NCBI RefSeq assembly: GCF_050948215.1
Contig: NC_135149.1
Span: 6,367,001 to 6,431,000, forward strand
Source: Halictus rubicundus
Lineage: Eukaryota > Arthropoda > Insecta > Hymenoptera > Halictidae
Length of the DNA stretch: 64,000 bases
Direction of reading: 5' to 3'
Shown here: in pieces, positions 31,841 through 42,398 of the stretch
Numbering within the stretch: the first letter of the stretch is position 1
Layout of the letters: each line of letters begins with the position of its first letter
Position numbers and translations under genes: made by a program
The notes under the pieces: generated by a model
What the model was told of the DNA's origin: nothing
Database searches by the model: none
The model's input: the letters and a program-made list of their open reading frames with translations, nothing else

Positions 31841-34640
31841 TTGACGGAACACGTGTTTTAGAGCGGAGCACCTCCTCTTGCACCGTCCCTCATCCAAACC
31901 TAACAAAAATTCGTCGGTAACGTAGAAAATGATACTAATATGATGAAAAAGATTTTTCGGGTCACCAAAGATGCTTTTGGGAATCATGTTTGTAATGCAA
32001 ATTGAGGCTGTGTGCAAAATTTGAGCTCAATCTGATTTGACCGATTCTCGGAACTTCAACCCAATTTTTTTAATTGGGCTTGCTACAGAAATTTTGAAAA
32101 GGTGTTTTGTAGATTCATGTAAGTTATGTACATGCTGAAAATTTCATCGAAATTTTTATCAAACCCAAACAACTCGATAGCTGCAACACTTCCTCGGATG
32201 ATGTACCTGATCTTTAGATGCTAGTGGGGAGCAACGAACTCGTTTATCGGCTGTCAATCTCCTCGAATCTCGCGAAAAAATTGCTTCCCGAAATCTCATC
32301 GTTGGAAACAACACCAACAGGTTATTCCGGCACACAGAAGGGCACGCAGAGTGCTGACACGAGGCAGCCAGTATCGATTCTTCTCGACAGCTCGCCAGAA
32401 GCACTTTCGCCACCCCCGTCGCTGCCTTCCGCCGACTACAATGTCACGCGCGCGTATAATAGTCGCTTTAATAATCATCCGCGAGCTGGCGTCGAGCTTA
32501 TTTACATGTAAGCTTGTAAAGCGTGCTGGGATCACGTAGAAACACGGGGAGAAGTTTCGCGGGAAAATATTAGGGGAGGCTCGCTCGCGCGCGTGTATGC
32601 GAGCGTTGCGAGATTTCAGCGAGAAGGCGTACACGGAAAAATTGTACGCGGATGCAAGAGGAAAATTCGCAGCGGAAACGCGACGGGAGCCGTACACACC
32701 GAGGCGAGATAGTCCTCGGGACAAGTGCTCCGCGAGATCCCCATAGGAGAGGGTGAGGACTTCGCGGGGTTGGGCGCGAAAAGCGCACGTACAGGGGCTG
32801 TTCATAGAAAACTTAATGGAAGACGTGCGACGTGTGAAAAATTTAGGGGAGCCAGGAAACGTCTCCATGAACCCTGCGAAATGGGAGGTCCGCTTTGAAA
32901 CGACGCTCTCTGAGGGAGGGGGCTAATCGAGTACTGCCGCCCCCCCCCCCTTGCCCCCGTTTTCTGAATACGCGACATTAATCCGCCATACTGCGAATGT
33001 TTTCTCAATTTTGTTCCCAACAAATATTTGTCATTTTAAGTTTGTTAGTTTGTTTAAAATGTACTTTGATGGAGAGTTCCCTGATTGATACAAATTTTAA
33101 ACAATTTTTTACTAGCTATCATTTTATGCAAGGACATTCAAAATATAATTTGACAGAATATTTTTAGTATGCAATAAGTTTTTTTTGGGACTACTGCTAA
33201 GGAGAAAGGCGCGACCGCGAAATTTTTTTTTTAAATAGGAGGTGGTATTAATTTTTTTAGTATTGTGATAGCTCGTGTTAAATTGAATAATTTGAACCAT
33301 TTTCTTTCATTGCGCTGGACTGCGTCCATCCATTACCAAACACATAGCGAGATGTGCTCATAAACAGAGTTGAAATTCTCAATTTGAATTTCTCGCTGTG
33401 AAAAACATTATGAAACGGGGGTAAATAGAAGTCCGTGGTGGAGTGCACCTCCATTTATTGCACAACAACAACTTAAATATATGTACATACAAATAACTAT
33501 GAATGCACTGTTACAAAACTATATTAGATCATTAGAACACGCGGTTCGCAGGAGCACATATTACAAGCGCGAAGGCAGCACACACAAGAGGGAGCTGCGC
33601 ACGCATCAGCGCCAAACCACACACATAAAATATATAGAGGGAAGAGCAAACTCCTTCACATTATATAAAATTCAATATCAAATCAATAAAATTATATACG
33701 CTTGGAGTACATAATATTTAAAAATTGTTTCGCATGTTTGAAGTACAGTCATTTTAATCTTTGTGACGTGAAAATCACAGTACTATTATTTATTCTAATC
33801 TTTTGTATATTAAACTGTATGTTTTTAATAAATTAGTGTATTTCTGAGCAACCATTCTCTTGTATTAAATTGTTAAGATATCAGAATTACCTAAGAACTA
33901 AAACAGCATAAAAATATTCATCTCCACCTCTTGGATTTCAAATGACGATTATTATTTTTAATTTCATCATAACCAAATCATTAACAATTTACTGCCATGT
34001 GTAATAGGATACAAATCATACTTTCTATGAATAGAAGGTTGCTTAAAACATAAAGTATTATTATTATATTATTACTTGCTTTTAATAATATCATTATCTG
34101 TGACATTATGGAATAAGGAAATACCGGAAACAAATAAAAATTTTATTTAAACCATGGAGTTTTTCGTGGTTCAACGAAACGTATTTTATAAGTATTAATC
34201 CAAAATCCAAATGCAGGTGTCGTGTCGCATGAAGAAATTTTATTAGCAAGTTCTTTTCAATTAAGTATCATATCCATAAAAAAAGTTGTTCTACGAATCG
34301 TGTAACAAAGAGCCGGACTGCAGGCTGCGTGTTTCACGATAACATCGCAGTTTATTGTTCTCTCGTGTGCATAAAAACGATAAAGACTGTACCACGTAAT
34401 TATCCTCACTGGTAAGGTCACGGGTCTAATTAATTTTTATCATGGCTGCGGTACTAGTGAACCACTTCCTATTTGCTTGCAAAATTTGATAAGTAGTCGA
34501 ATAAGTTTCTGTAAATAAATCAGTGTGTGTTGAAAAGAAAATATATAAAAAATATAAAAAAATATAATTATAAAATATTAAATATAGTTTTTAACTGTTC
34601 GTCGTAACTACCATTGTTCTCTGAAAATTAAATACTATCA
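31841..34640. other. No gene seen; GC-rich block in AT-rich sequence
   Basis: 32085-32160 (ATGCTGAAAATTTCATCGAA) resembles the foldback arms at 53218-53489. 32230-32950 is GC-rich, with ORFs on both strands, the longest 190 codons on the minus strand (32296-32868); none has a domain. It ends in a C-rich run at 32940-32952. 33000-34640 is AT-rich. The GC-rich block may be unique host sequence, perhaps regulatory. Confidence 0.4.
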
Positions 34641-34647
34641 TACTCTT

Positions 34648-34790
34648 TGTATTTTATATTTCTGAACAACCGTAATTATTAATACCATTGTATTTTATAT
34701 TTCTAAAAATCCGAAATTAAGTTCATTGTATTTTATATTTCTAAAAAAATCGCTATCGAATTCACTGTATTTTATATTTCTAAAAAAATT
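34648..34790 (+). repeat. Minisatellite, ~39-bp unit
   Basis: TGTATTTTATATTTCT starts at 34648, 34689, 34727 and 34766, giving periods of 41, 38 and 39 bp. The second half of each unit is more variable. Four units, the last partial. Confidence 0.8.
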
Positions 34791-35479
34791 ATTTTTCCAA
34801 GAATATTTAAAAAATAATTGCAATGAAATCCACCGGAAGATAACCGGAAAATGTGTAACCGCACATCAAAATTATTGGCTACCGAACCAGACAAAATCAC
34901 ATTAATGGGACATAAGTTCCACCGAAAAAGCCAACAACCAGTATCGCGTTACGTTCCGTCGCAAGTTCATTTTAGGAATTAAAAAAGAAGCAGTAAGCTC
35001 GGTTGTTTCTTATTGCACGGTGCCGTCGCACAGACCGAGGCGAAACACTGGAAGCTCGCCCTTTCGAGGACCAGGAGGACTTCCGGCAATATTCCATGGG
35101 GCCGATGTAATACATTTCTTCGCCGGTTTCGAAGGCAGGAAAAAGCTGGAAGCTCGCGAGACGAATGAAACTTCTTGCGGAGAGAGAAAGGCGAAGCGAA
35201 TCCCAGTGGAGAGGAGAGGAGGGGAAATGATCGTCTTCGGAGTGCTCGAAGGTCAGGGGTGCTTTTTCGTCGGCGCCGCAACTGAGTTAGAACTTCGACG
35301 CTTCCCTTCTCCTCACTCTATCTACCTCTCGAACCGCCTTTGAATTTTTAATACAATCCTGGGTTCCCGTTGGACAGACAGAATGGTGGAAACTTATATT
35401 TCGATGGACAGAATGTGACAATAATTTCGAAATCTTGTCCAATTCGATTGAAACTAACGTTTTCCTTCTTGTGTTTCAG
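34791..35479. other. GC-rich island, no gene called
   Basis: 34970-35345 is GC-rich with ORFs open on both strands (34979-35281 minus, 35020-35343 plus), a sign of composition rather than coding. The 3' part is AT-rich and includes the polypyrimidine tract before 35480. Confidence 0.4.
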
Positions 35480-35539
35480 GTTTCCGGTGGATGGGAAGCT
35501 AGGGCACTTCGTCGGAAATTTTGCTTCGATCACGGAAAG
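35480..35539 (+). other. Candidate 60-nt exon
   Basis: TTCCTTCTTGTGTTTCAG, a textbook acceptor, is followed by 60 nt and then GGAAAG|GTGAGTG, a textbook donor. The 60 nt are open in two frames and GC-richer than the surroundings. One frame would read VSGGWEARALRRKFCFDHGK, the other begins FPVDGKLGHFVGNF. Neither is a domain I recognise. It could be an internal coding microexon, an untranslated or lncRNA exon of a gene that spans the window, or a chance match. It is the best-looking splice-bounded segment I found. Confidence 0.3.
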
Positions 35540-36077
35540 GTGAGTGCTGAGGATTTTTTACATTGTTGTTTAATGTTGACGAAAGTTTTTAATACGTTCG
35601 CCGCCACCACTTATTTCGTGGCTCATCTTCGTGGCTTTTATGAAACGCTAAAATAATTTAGTAACGGAAAGTCATAGAGTCACCAAATATTATACTACGT
35701 TCTATGACTGCAGAAATAACAGTTTACATAAAATTAATTTGATTAATTTCACAGAAGCTAGGAGATCGTGGACGTTACGTACAAAGTTCCTATTCTCGAC
35801 AAATTGTGGACATTAAAACAAACAATAATTTCGTTTAAACGTTTATAAAAACATTACAAAAATTTTCTCGCTAATAAACCTAGCATAGATTTGAAGTTGA
35901 AACATTCCCCATTACAACGAGACCTCAAAACTTGATGTACGATTTTTTTTTTTGGTCGATCTATTCGATTTTGAATGAGAGGGCTGTGGTGAACTCAACT
36001 CCAAAACAAATTTTTTAATGCTTTTGCAGAGGTTTTCATCCCACTACACTATAGTGGTTGGCATCCCACCCATTCAG
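35540..36077. other. No gene seen
   Basis: AT-rich sequence, no repeats matched. Confidence 0.45.
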
Positions 36078-36232
36078 AGTCACCAGATCAGGAGAATTGA
36101 CTTGAGTTGAGGGGAATACACATGCACGACAAAGACGAAACGCGTCATGTGACAGGGCTGTGGCGGAAGCGTGGGGGAATAGCGTCGTAGAAGGGGAAAG
36201 TAGAGTGGGGAGACAAGTATAATCTGACAACT
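36078..36232 (-). mobile_element. GTCGCCAGAT-ended miniature element, copy 2
   Basis: AGTCACCAGAT starts the copy and ATCTGACAACT ends it. In reverse the interior (CTATTCCCCCACGCTTCCGC, then TCACATGACGCG) matches the copy at 12471-12673. It is shorter, and the ends are more diverged. Confidence 0.65.
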
Positions 36233-36749
36233 CTATATCCACTACAAGAAAATCGGCAGTGTTCTTCGAAAGAAAAAACTTGAAGCTTTAAGGGCCCGAG
36301 ATTGTCACGTGACTTTTTAATTAATAATTTCCATTCACAGCCTTCAGGCACAGACTTAAGATCCGTCTTGATCTTGATTCGACGGGTCTTAAGTCCGTGA
36401 CTAAACTTGTCACATTTTTTGCTCTGTATTATCGATATTATGAATTCTGACTCCAGAAACGTGCTTCAAGTTTTTCGCTTTATTTCGCAGAGAATCAAGA
36501 CAAAATATAGCTCAATTTGTAACTGGAGGTATTTTCTAGTGCACGCTGCTCTTGATTTCACCCAGAAAACTCATCCAATGGCATAAAAATGCTTGGATTC
36601 CACGGCATGCACATCGTCAATTTTTGGCTTACTTCGAACGCTTATATTACCAAATATCTGCATAATCTCGGCAGCTCCTGACCAGCGCGCACTAGATTGA
36701 ACCTTTCTCTTTCGAATGAGCCCTTTACCAGCGACAAAATATTCTTATA

Positions 36750-38567
36750 CAGGGTGGCCCACATAACTCTGAACAGCTCAATATCTCGAAAACTATGCCA
36801 TCGATTTTAAAGTTCTTAGTCTTAAATTGCATGGAACTGAAGGGCCTTTCTGACTACATAAACGTGAAGTGGCCTCCCTTCCCCTTTAACGGGGGAGGGG
36901 AGGTACCTTTGTAATTTTAAATGGAACCCCCTATAAAATGTTACATATTTAGATTCTACCGGAAAAAACAAGTCAATTTTGTCTGAAACATTTTTTTGTC
37001 AGATACTTCCATGATGAGATATAACAGTTTGAAGTTTCGAGTTGTAGGTACTTGAAACGCTCGGAAATAGCGTTATGGAATTATACGCGCTTGAGTCCTT
37101 TGCTTATTCATGAAGAAACACAAACAATAATATTTACAATTCTTGAGTTTGACTCACTTATCTATGAAAACGTTTTCAGTTTAGAGCTGTTATTCAAGCT
37201 GTAACATTGTGATTATGGCTACTTTTGACACAGAAGTGAATATGTTATTAACGTTAGGTGAATGCCAAAAGAATTATCGGCGTGCAGCAGTGATGTTTTT
37301 TGAACGTTATGGGATCATGCAACATTTCATAATTTAGAAAAGCGGCTTAGTAAAGCTGTCACTAATGAAAATAATAGTGCCAGTATTCTTGCTGCAATTA
37401 CATTAAATCCTCATATTAGTCAACGTACACTTGCACAAACATCACATATTAGTCGTTCATCAATTCAACGAATTTTGAAACGGCAAAAGTATCATCCATA
37501 TCACATGGTTTTATCACAAGAGCTTTCGATAGCAGATTACGATCACCGCGTAAGATTTTGTGAGTGGCTGCAGGGTGTTGTGGAAAACGACTTTTTGTGC
37601 AAAATACTTTTTTCCGATGAGGCCACTTTTATGAATTCAGGGCATGTAAATAGACATAATCTGCATTATTGGGCCGTGGAAAACCCAAATTGGATGCGAT
37701 GTGTTCCCTTTCAACATCGATGGTCTTTAAATGTTTGGTGTGGCCTAATAGGAGATTTTGTGATTGGACCTTATTTTTTTCAAGAAACTGTAACATCTGC
37801 AAGTTATTGTGATTTCTTAAAAAATCATTTGCCTGCGCTTTTGGAAGATGTGCCACTGCACGTTAGAAGAGAAATGTGGTTCCAACAAGACGGCGCTCCT
37901 CCAGATTTTGCAATCATCACCAGGCAATTTTTGAACGAAAAATTTGGGAACAAATGGATAGGTCGTGGGGGACCTCGTCAATGGCCTCCTCGATCCCCCG
38001 ATCTAACACCATTAGATTTTTTCTTATGGGGATATGTAAAGGACAAAGTTATGTTTGAACCACCGACGACAAAAGAGGATATGAAACAAAGAATACGTGA
38101 CAACAACTCCTACGTTAGAACAACTTTGATGTTTCGAGTAAATAAATGTTTACAAGCCCGTGGTGGACATTTTGAACATTTAATTTAAAGTACATTTTAT
38201 TTCTTCACGAATAAGCAAAGGACTCAAGCGCGGATAATTCCATAACGCTATTTCCGAGCGCTTCAAGTACCTACAACTCGAAACTTCAAACTATTATATC
38301 TCATCATGGAAGTATCTGACAAAAAATGTTTCAGACAAAATTGACTTGTTTTTTCCGGTAGAATCTAAATATGTAACATCTTATAGGGGGTTCCATTTAA
38401 AATTACAAAGGTACCTCCCCTCCCCCGTTAAAGGGGAAGGGAGGCCACTTCACGTGTATGTAGTCAGAAAGGCCCTTCAGTTCCATGCAATTTAAGACTA
38501 AGAACTTTAAAATCGATGGCATAGTTTTCGAGATATTGAGCTGTTCAGAGTTATGTGGGCCACCCTA
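36750..38567 (+). mobile_element. mariner-like transposon with 369-bp inverted repeats
   Basis: The left repeat 36750-37118 begins CAGGGTGGCCCACATAACTC. The right repeat 38200-38567 is its complement, with about eight differences that I could count by eye. TA precedes the left end (36748-36749); the right duplicate reads CA (38568-38569), a single change. The 1818-bp element carries one transposase gene, broken near its start. The repeats are unusually long for this superfamily. Their near identity implies a fairly recent insertion or gene conversion between the arms. A short derivative is at 6807-7226. Confidence 0.9.
37215..38188 (+). pseudogene. IS630/Tc1/mariner-superfamily transposase, frameshifted
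   Basis: The enzyme would cut and rejoin the element ends. ATG at 37215 opens MATFDTEVNMLLTLGECQKN, which stops at TAG 37335-37337. From about 37304 the main frame takes over with a helix-turn-helix region (THISRSSIQRILKR) and the catalytic domain. In the 237-codon open part (ATG 37475) the acidic residues are D48 (FSDEATF), D139 (WFQQDGAPP) and D176 (RSPDLTPLDFFLWG), a DD36D-type spacing. A deletion plus frameshift near 37304-37335 separates the N-terminal piece. Apart from this I see no stop. The 237-codon part lacks most of the DNA-binding domain and is unlikely to be active alone. Family assignment is by motif, without a search. Confidence 0.85.
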
Positions 38568-38679
38568 CATAAGGACGAAAACTTGAGGCACGGAAAGCAT
38601 TTTTTTGCGGTAATGTAGTCACTCTACCTTATCGCGAATCTACGCAGACCGAGCCCTTAAAATGAGTCTAAATTTATTT

Positions 38680-38712
38680 CTCAATTCGTGCTCCCTCCCC
38701 TCATCTGGCGAC
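38680..38712 (+). repeat. Solo end of the GTCGCCAGAT family
   Basis: CAATTCGTGCTCCCTCCCCTC followed by ATCTGGCGAC matches the right end of the copy at 12471-12673 (AATTCGTGCTTCCTCCCCTC). The rest of the element is not present here. Confidence 0.55.
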
Positions 38713-40009
38713 ACTGGGTTAAATATCGTCAATTTTTCCGAATTCGAAATGTTGTGTTTAAATACTATTTGGATCCAGTGTATATGCGGGAAACGATCTT
38801 CGGTGCAGTATTTGGCTCGTTAACCGGCACTGTGCTCCAGGGTCAAGTGAACAGCGCAAAGTATTATATTCCCCGGCAGTACCTCTTGTGTTCTCCAAGA
38901 GAACAACCTCGATAACACCGGTTCGGTGTTTCTCGAGCACGGTTCGCGTCACCCCAGCCCACTTTATCATTCGTTCTATGCCACGGATTTATTTCGCGAT
39001 ACCTTCGGTATCTTCTTGGGCTCATTATCAAAGTCCCTCTCTCCCTCGGTTCTAGTCTTGCCTCGCATGGTCTTCCTCCGCGAGTGAAATTCGTCCTTCC
39101 TTTGTCCAAGGAGGAGAGATCTCGTGGCTCGATTTATGAAAGCGAGCGATATGGGGGTGAGATTCCCGGTTATTTGCCTCTCGAGAGTTATAATGTCTCG
39201 GTTTACTGCATCCGCGAGCAAGTACTTCCCTTTAAATAACGTTCACCGAGGAAAAAAGTGTCTGTAGCTCTCCTGCAATCCGCAGTATAAACAGACGGCT
39301 CGCAGGCTCGAAATCGAGCGGTTCCGTGGGAAATACCAGGGAACCGGGAATTTAATGTACCGGGGCTGGTTTAGTGTTACTGTTTTGGATTCTTCTTAAC
39401 AGCTTGCGGTACGTAACATGCCGAACCTCTCCGAGCTTTTTCGATGGAGGGCCGGGGATTGCATTGGAACATTCGTGACAAGTAATCTTGATACGATTCT
39501 AACATTTAAAAGATTTCTACGTCAGACTCTGTAACATTGAATGGTCATTCTTAAAGGTTCGTTGTTGAAGAGTTATTAACAAAATCATTTTTATAAGTGG
39601 AATATATCTTTTCGATAGTAGGTTAAGGAAGAAGGTTAGGAGGGGTTAGGTAGTAGGTTAGTAAGAATTGATAAAGGAGTTATTTCAAATGGATTTCAAA
39701 ATGCTTTCCTGAGGGAATTTGCTCACTCTTGAGGGCACACATACGAGTTAAAAAAGCATACTTACTTTGTGATTAGACTGGAGATCTATGTAAAATAGAA
39801 GTCGTCTATTACGAGAAATTGGAACTAAGTAGTTGCATTCGTTTCGTAATAACTTCAAAAAGCTGAAAGCAATCGTTCCAATTGCACCTACCCATGTTTG
39901 CCATAAATGCATAAAATCCACAGTTTATTCGTGATACATCTATTTGTATAATATAAAAATAATAACAAGTTACACGATGCAATAAAAAAAATGTAGTTAT
40001 GTATCAAAA
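38713..40009. other. No gene seen; TTAGG-like run
   Basis: 38713-39480 is GC-rich unique sequence with ORFs on both strands and no domain. GGTTAAGGAAGAAGGTTAGG... at 39620-39663 contains five variants of the insect telomere unit TTAGG/GGTTAG. 39670-40009 is AT-rich. Confidence 0.4.
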
Positions 40010-40170
40010 AACACCGATGACCTTGATATTTCCGGAAAAAATGACCCGAAAAAAATATTCTTACCAGATATTTGGTCCATTGGCACCATGTACGTTGCGT
40101 AACAAATATTTTTTGCATCACAATAACCTGAAGAGATATTTAGGTGGCCTTACTTAAACGGACCACCCTG
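40010..40170 (-). mobile_element. Solo transposon end
   Basis: Read on the minus strand, TA is followed by CAGGGTGGTCCGTTTAAGTA and GGCCACCTAAATATCTC, the form of a mariner-type end also seen at the right end of the element at 24901-25479. A partner end could not be found to the left. Confidence 0.5.
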
Positions 40171-40172
40171 TA

Positions 40173-41490
40173 TTGTTAACTAGACCATCTTCTAATATAT
40201 GAAAGAAGAGGAATAAAGTAAAAATTATAATGTACTTCTATATAATTAAAAATAGGAGCACCATTAAAAAACAAACCTTTGCTATTTAGCACTTTAAATC
40301 TGTATTCTTTTATTTTATATCCTACTTCATTGGTAATTTATTTTAATCTTTTCTCATTCATGGTTCAACCATAGCTATAGCTGCCAATATTATTATGGAA
40401 TACTTAAACATCCCAAATGACACCTTTCTAAAACTTTTAAAACCATTATTTATAGCGATTTTGAGCTGATTTGTGACCACTGCACGACGGTGGGGAATAT
40501 GTTCCACCGGCCTGTGCTACATGTATAGTACTAGGTCAACCCACTCTACACGTATGACCCACAAACGCACAAAGATCGGCAGTCCATCCATCAGCTTCGC
40601 TTCGTTCATTAACGAAATGGGCCGCGCCAGTTCTAAAACACCCTGTACATTCGGTAATGGGATCATTTGCCTGGTTTCCGTGGCGGTGTTCTCGTCGGGT
40701 GTCTACAGACTAATTCGAACTGCCTGGGGCTAACCAAGACATATGTTTCCCGTATGCGGCGAGGAATGCACGTAATCAGGGAAAGGTAACGATGGTTAAT
40801 CGCGTTCGCTTCAGGAATACGAATCGTCAATTTCTTACCGGGGTTCGGTCTGCGGGACCGACGTGTCTTCCATAACGACAAATAATGTGCTGTTATCGAT
40901 CTGCGGGGGCGGGTTCCCGTAAGCCCTTTCGAGCGTACACGCGAGACGATACGAGAAGTCTAATGAACTCGGCTCTATCACTCTTTCTTTTCAGCCCCGC
41001 GTTTCTTCGCCCCGGCCATCGCATCGCCGCAAAAATCCACGCATCATGCAGATTTATATCCGCGAAACGAAACCTTTTTCTGATACCACCCCGTAAGAAC
41101 TGGCTACCCCCCGGAGCAAGAACGTTATTAAATGGCCGAACGATTTTCGCCGCGCCCCTTCCAACCGGGAGTTACGACAAACATTCATCGTCCTCGCTCG
41201 GAAAGAATTTTCTGTTCCTTTCCCCCTCCCCCTCCCGTTTTATCGGAGACCTATTGGCTATACGTCATGGTTTTTAGTTGCGCAGAATGTTGCCGAGTTC
41301 ATACGCGATCTTCCACTGAATTATCATAAATTACCTGGGGTTCAGTTTTCTTTTGCATTGCTGCTTGACATCATCTGTTGCATACATTCCAGTATGTTTA
41401 TTTATCTCCTGACAGGAATGAGCAGGTAAAAGATAAAACAGTGAAACGATACAGAGAATATAAGAGCATCAATACGTTATCAACTAATTA
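40173..41490. other. No gene seen; GC-rich island
   Basis: 40170-40470 is AT-rich. 40470-41340 is GC-rich with overlapping ORFs, the longest 130 codons (40885-41277). CTCTTTCTTTTCAG at 40982-40995 resembles a splice acceptor, but no matching donor convinces. Host regulatory or exonic sequence is possible but not shown. Confidence 0.4.
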
Positions 41491-41494
41491 TTAA

Positions 41495-41896
41495 CCCTTA
41501 AGTGGTACGGTACTATATAATTTAAAATTAAATAATCCAAATGGGCTAAACTTTACTTCAGGAAACCAAAAATTTTTAACTTTTTTTTTATGCAATTCTG
41601 TAGATTTTGGCGAAAAAATGCCGAAAATCCAAGTTTTAATCCTAAGATATCAGTTGTTCAAAAGTTATGCGTGTGTAAAGACGTAGGTTTTTCAGCGTTT
41701 TCGACAGGTAAGTATCTTTACACACGCATAACTTTTGAACTATTGATCTCCTAGGATTAAAACTTGGATTTTCGACATTTTCTCGCCAAAATTTACAGGA
41801 TTACATAAAAAAAGTTAACAATTTGTGGTTTCCAGAGGTAAAGTTTAACTGAAATTTTGTTGGAGTCGTGAGACACTCCAGTATACCGGTCAAGGG
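41495..41896. mobile_element. TTAA-flanked foldback element
   Basis: CCCTTAAGTGGTACGGTAC at the left and the complement of GTATACCGGTCAAGGG at the right, with TTAA outside both (41491-41494, 41897-41900). The arms pair nearly to the centre: TGTGTAAAGACGTAGG with CTTTACACACGCATAAC-type sequence, and GAAAATCCAAGTTTTAATCC with GGATTAAAACTTGGATTTTC. 402 bp, non-coding. Decayed fragments of the same family are at 1590-1675 and 61775-61940. The CCCT start next to TTAA fits piggyBac. Confidence 0.8.
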
Positions 41897-41900
41897 TTAA

Positions 41901-42309
41901 AATTAGTATACGAAATAATAATTTTTTACTTGGTTCCAGTATCTTGCAAGCGATTCAGAAAGTTTTGCATAAAAATTCACAGTATATCTCATTTTTATTT
42001 GATTTTGGTTCCTAGTCGTTTCTAATTACAACCTCAAGCAACAAATGTTTACTGTATGCTTTCTTTAATCTTTTGTCTCTGACGTTCAACATTTCCTACC
42101 ATATCGCTGCAATCTTTGTAACTTAGCTGTTTATCCGTTAATTGTATCACTTTTTTCAATTGTTAATACTATGTGACAAAATTTTTGTTTCGCAGACATC
42201 ACAGTATAACATTCTCATTACTAGGTCTATTTTATACTGAATCATTGTGAACAGCTTTCATCCTACTGGAGCAAATACGTACGCACAGGAATTCTGAAAG
42301 GAAATACAC
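41901..42309. other. No gene seen
   Basis: AT-rich sequence without matched repeats. Confidence 0.45.
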
Positions 42310-42398
42310 TTTTCGTATAATGGAACGTTCAAATAACAGGTGTTCGTATAATAGAACCTTCACATAATGGGCGTTCAAATAACGGTGATTCTACTGTG
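42310..42398 (-). mobile_element. Solo pogo-like end with internal repeats
   Basis: The right edge GGTGATTCTACTGTG is the complement of CACAGTAGAATCACC, similar in form to the ends of 30191-30351. Inward, TTCGTATAATGGAACGTTC and TTCGTATAATAGAACCTTC repeat with a period of about 31 bp, and TTCAAATAAC occurs twice. No opposite end was found. Confidence 0.5.

Larger units (their letters stand above)
36292..38656 (+). mobile_element. GGGCC-ended element split by a mariner-like transposon
   Basis: TTAA (36288-36291) then GGGCCCGAG at the left; CGAGCCC then TTAA (38657-38660) at the right. Outside the mariner-like insertion (36750-38567 plus one copy of its TA target) the remaining ~545 bp match 9816-10361 base for base over long stretches, including CTGACCAGCGCGCACTAG and CTCTTTCGAATGAGCCCTTT. 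The small ORFs at 36036-36351 (minus) are accidental. Confidence 0.8.

Noticed and set aside
32296..32868. 190-codon minus-strand ORF
   Set aside because: GC-rich block with ORFs on both strands, no domain, no splice context. Composition explains the length.
40885..41277. 130-codon plus-strand ORF with a splice-acceptor-like sequence inside
   Set aside because: No donor partner, no domain, overlapping frame open on the same strand.
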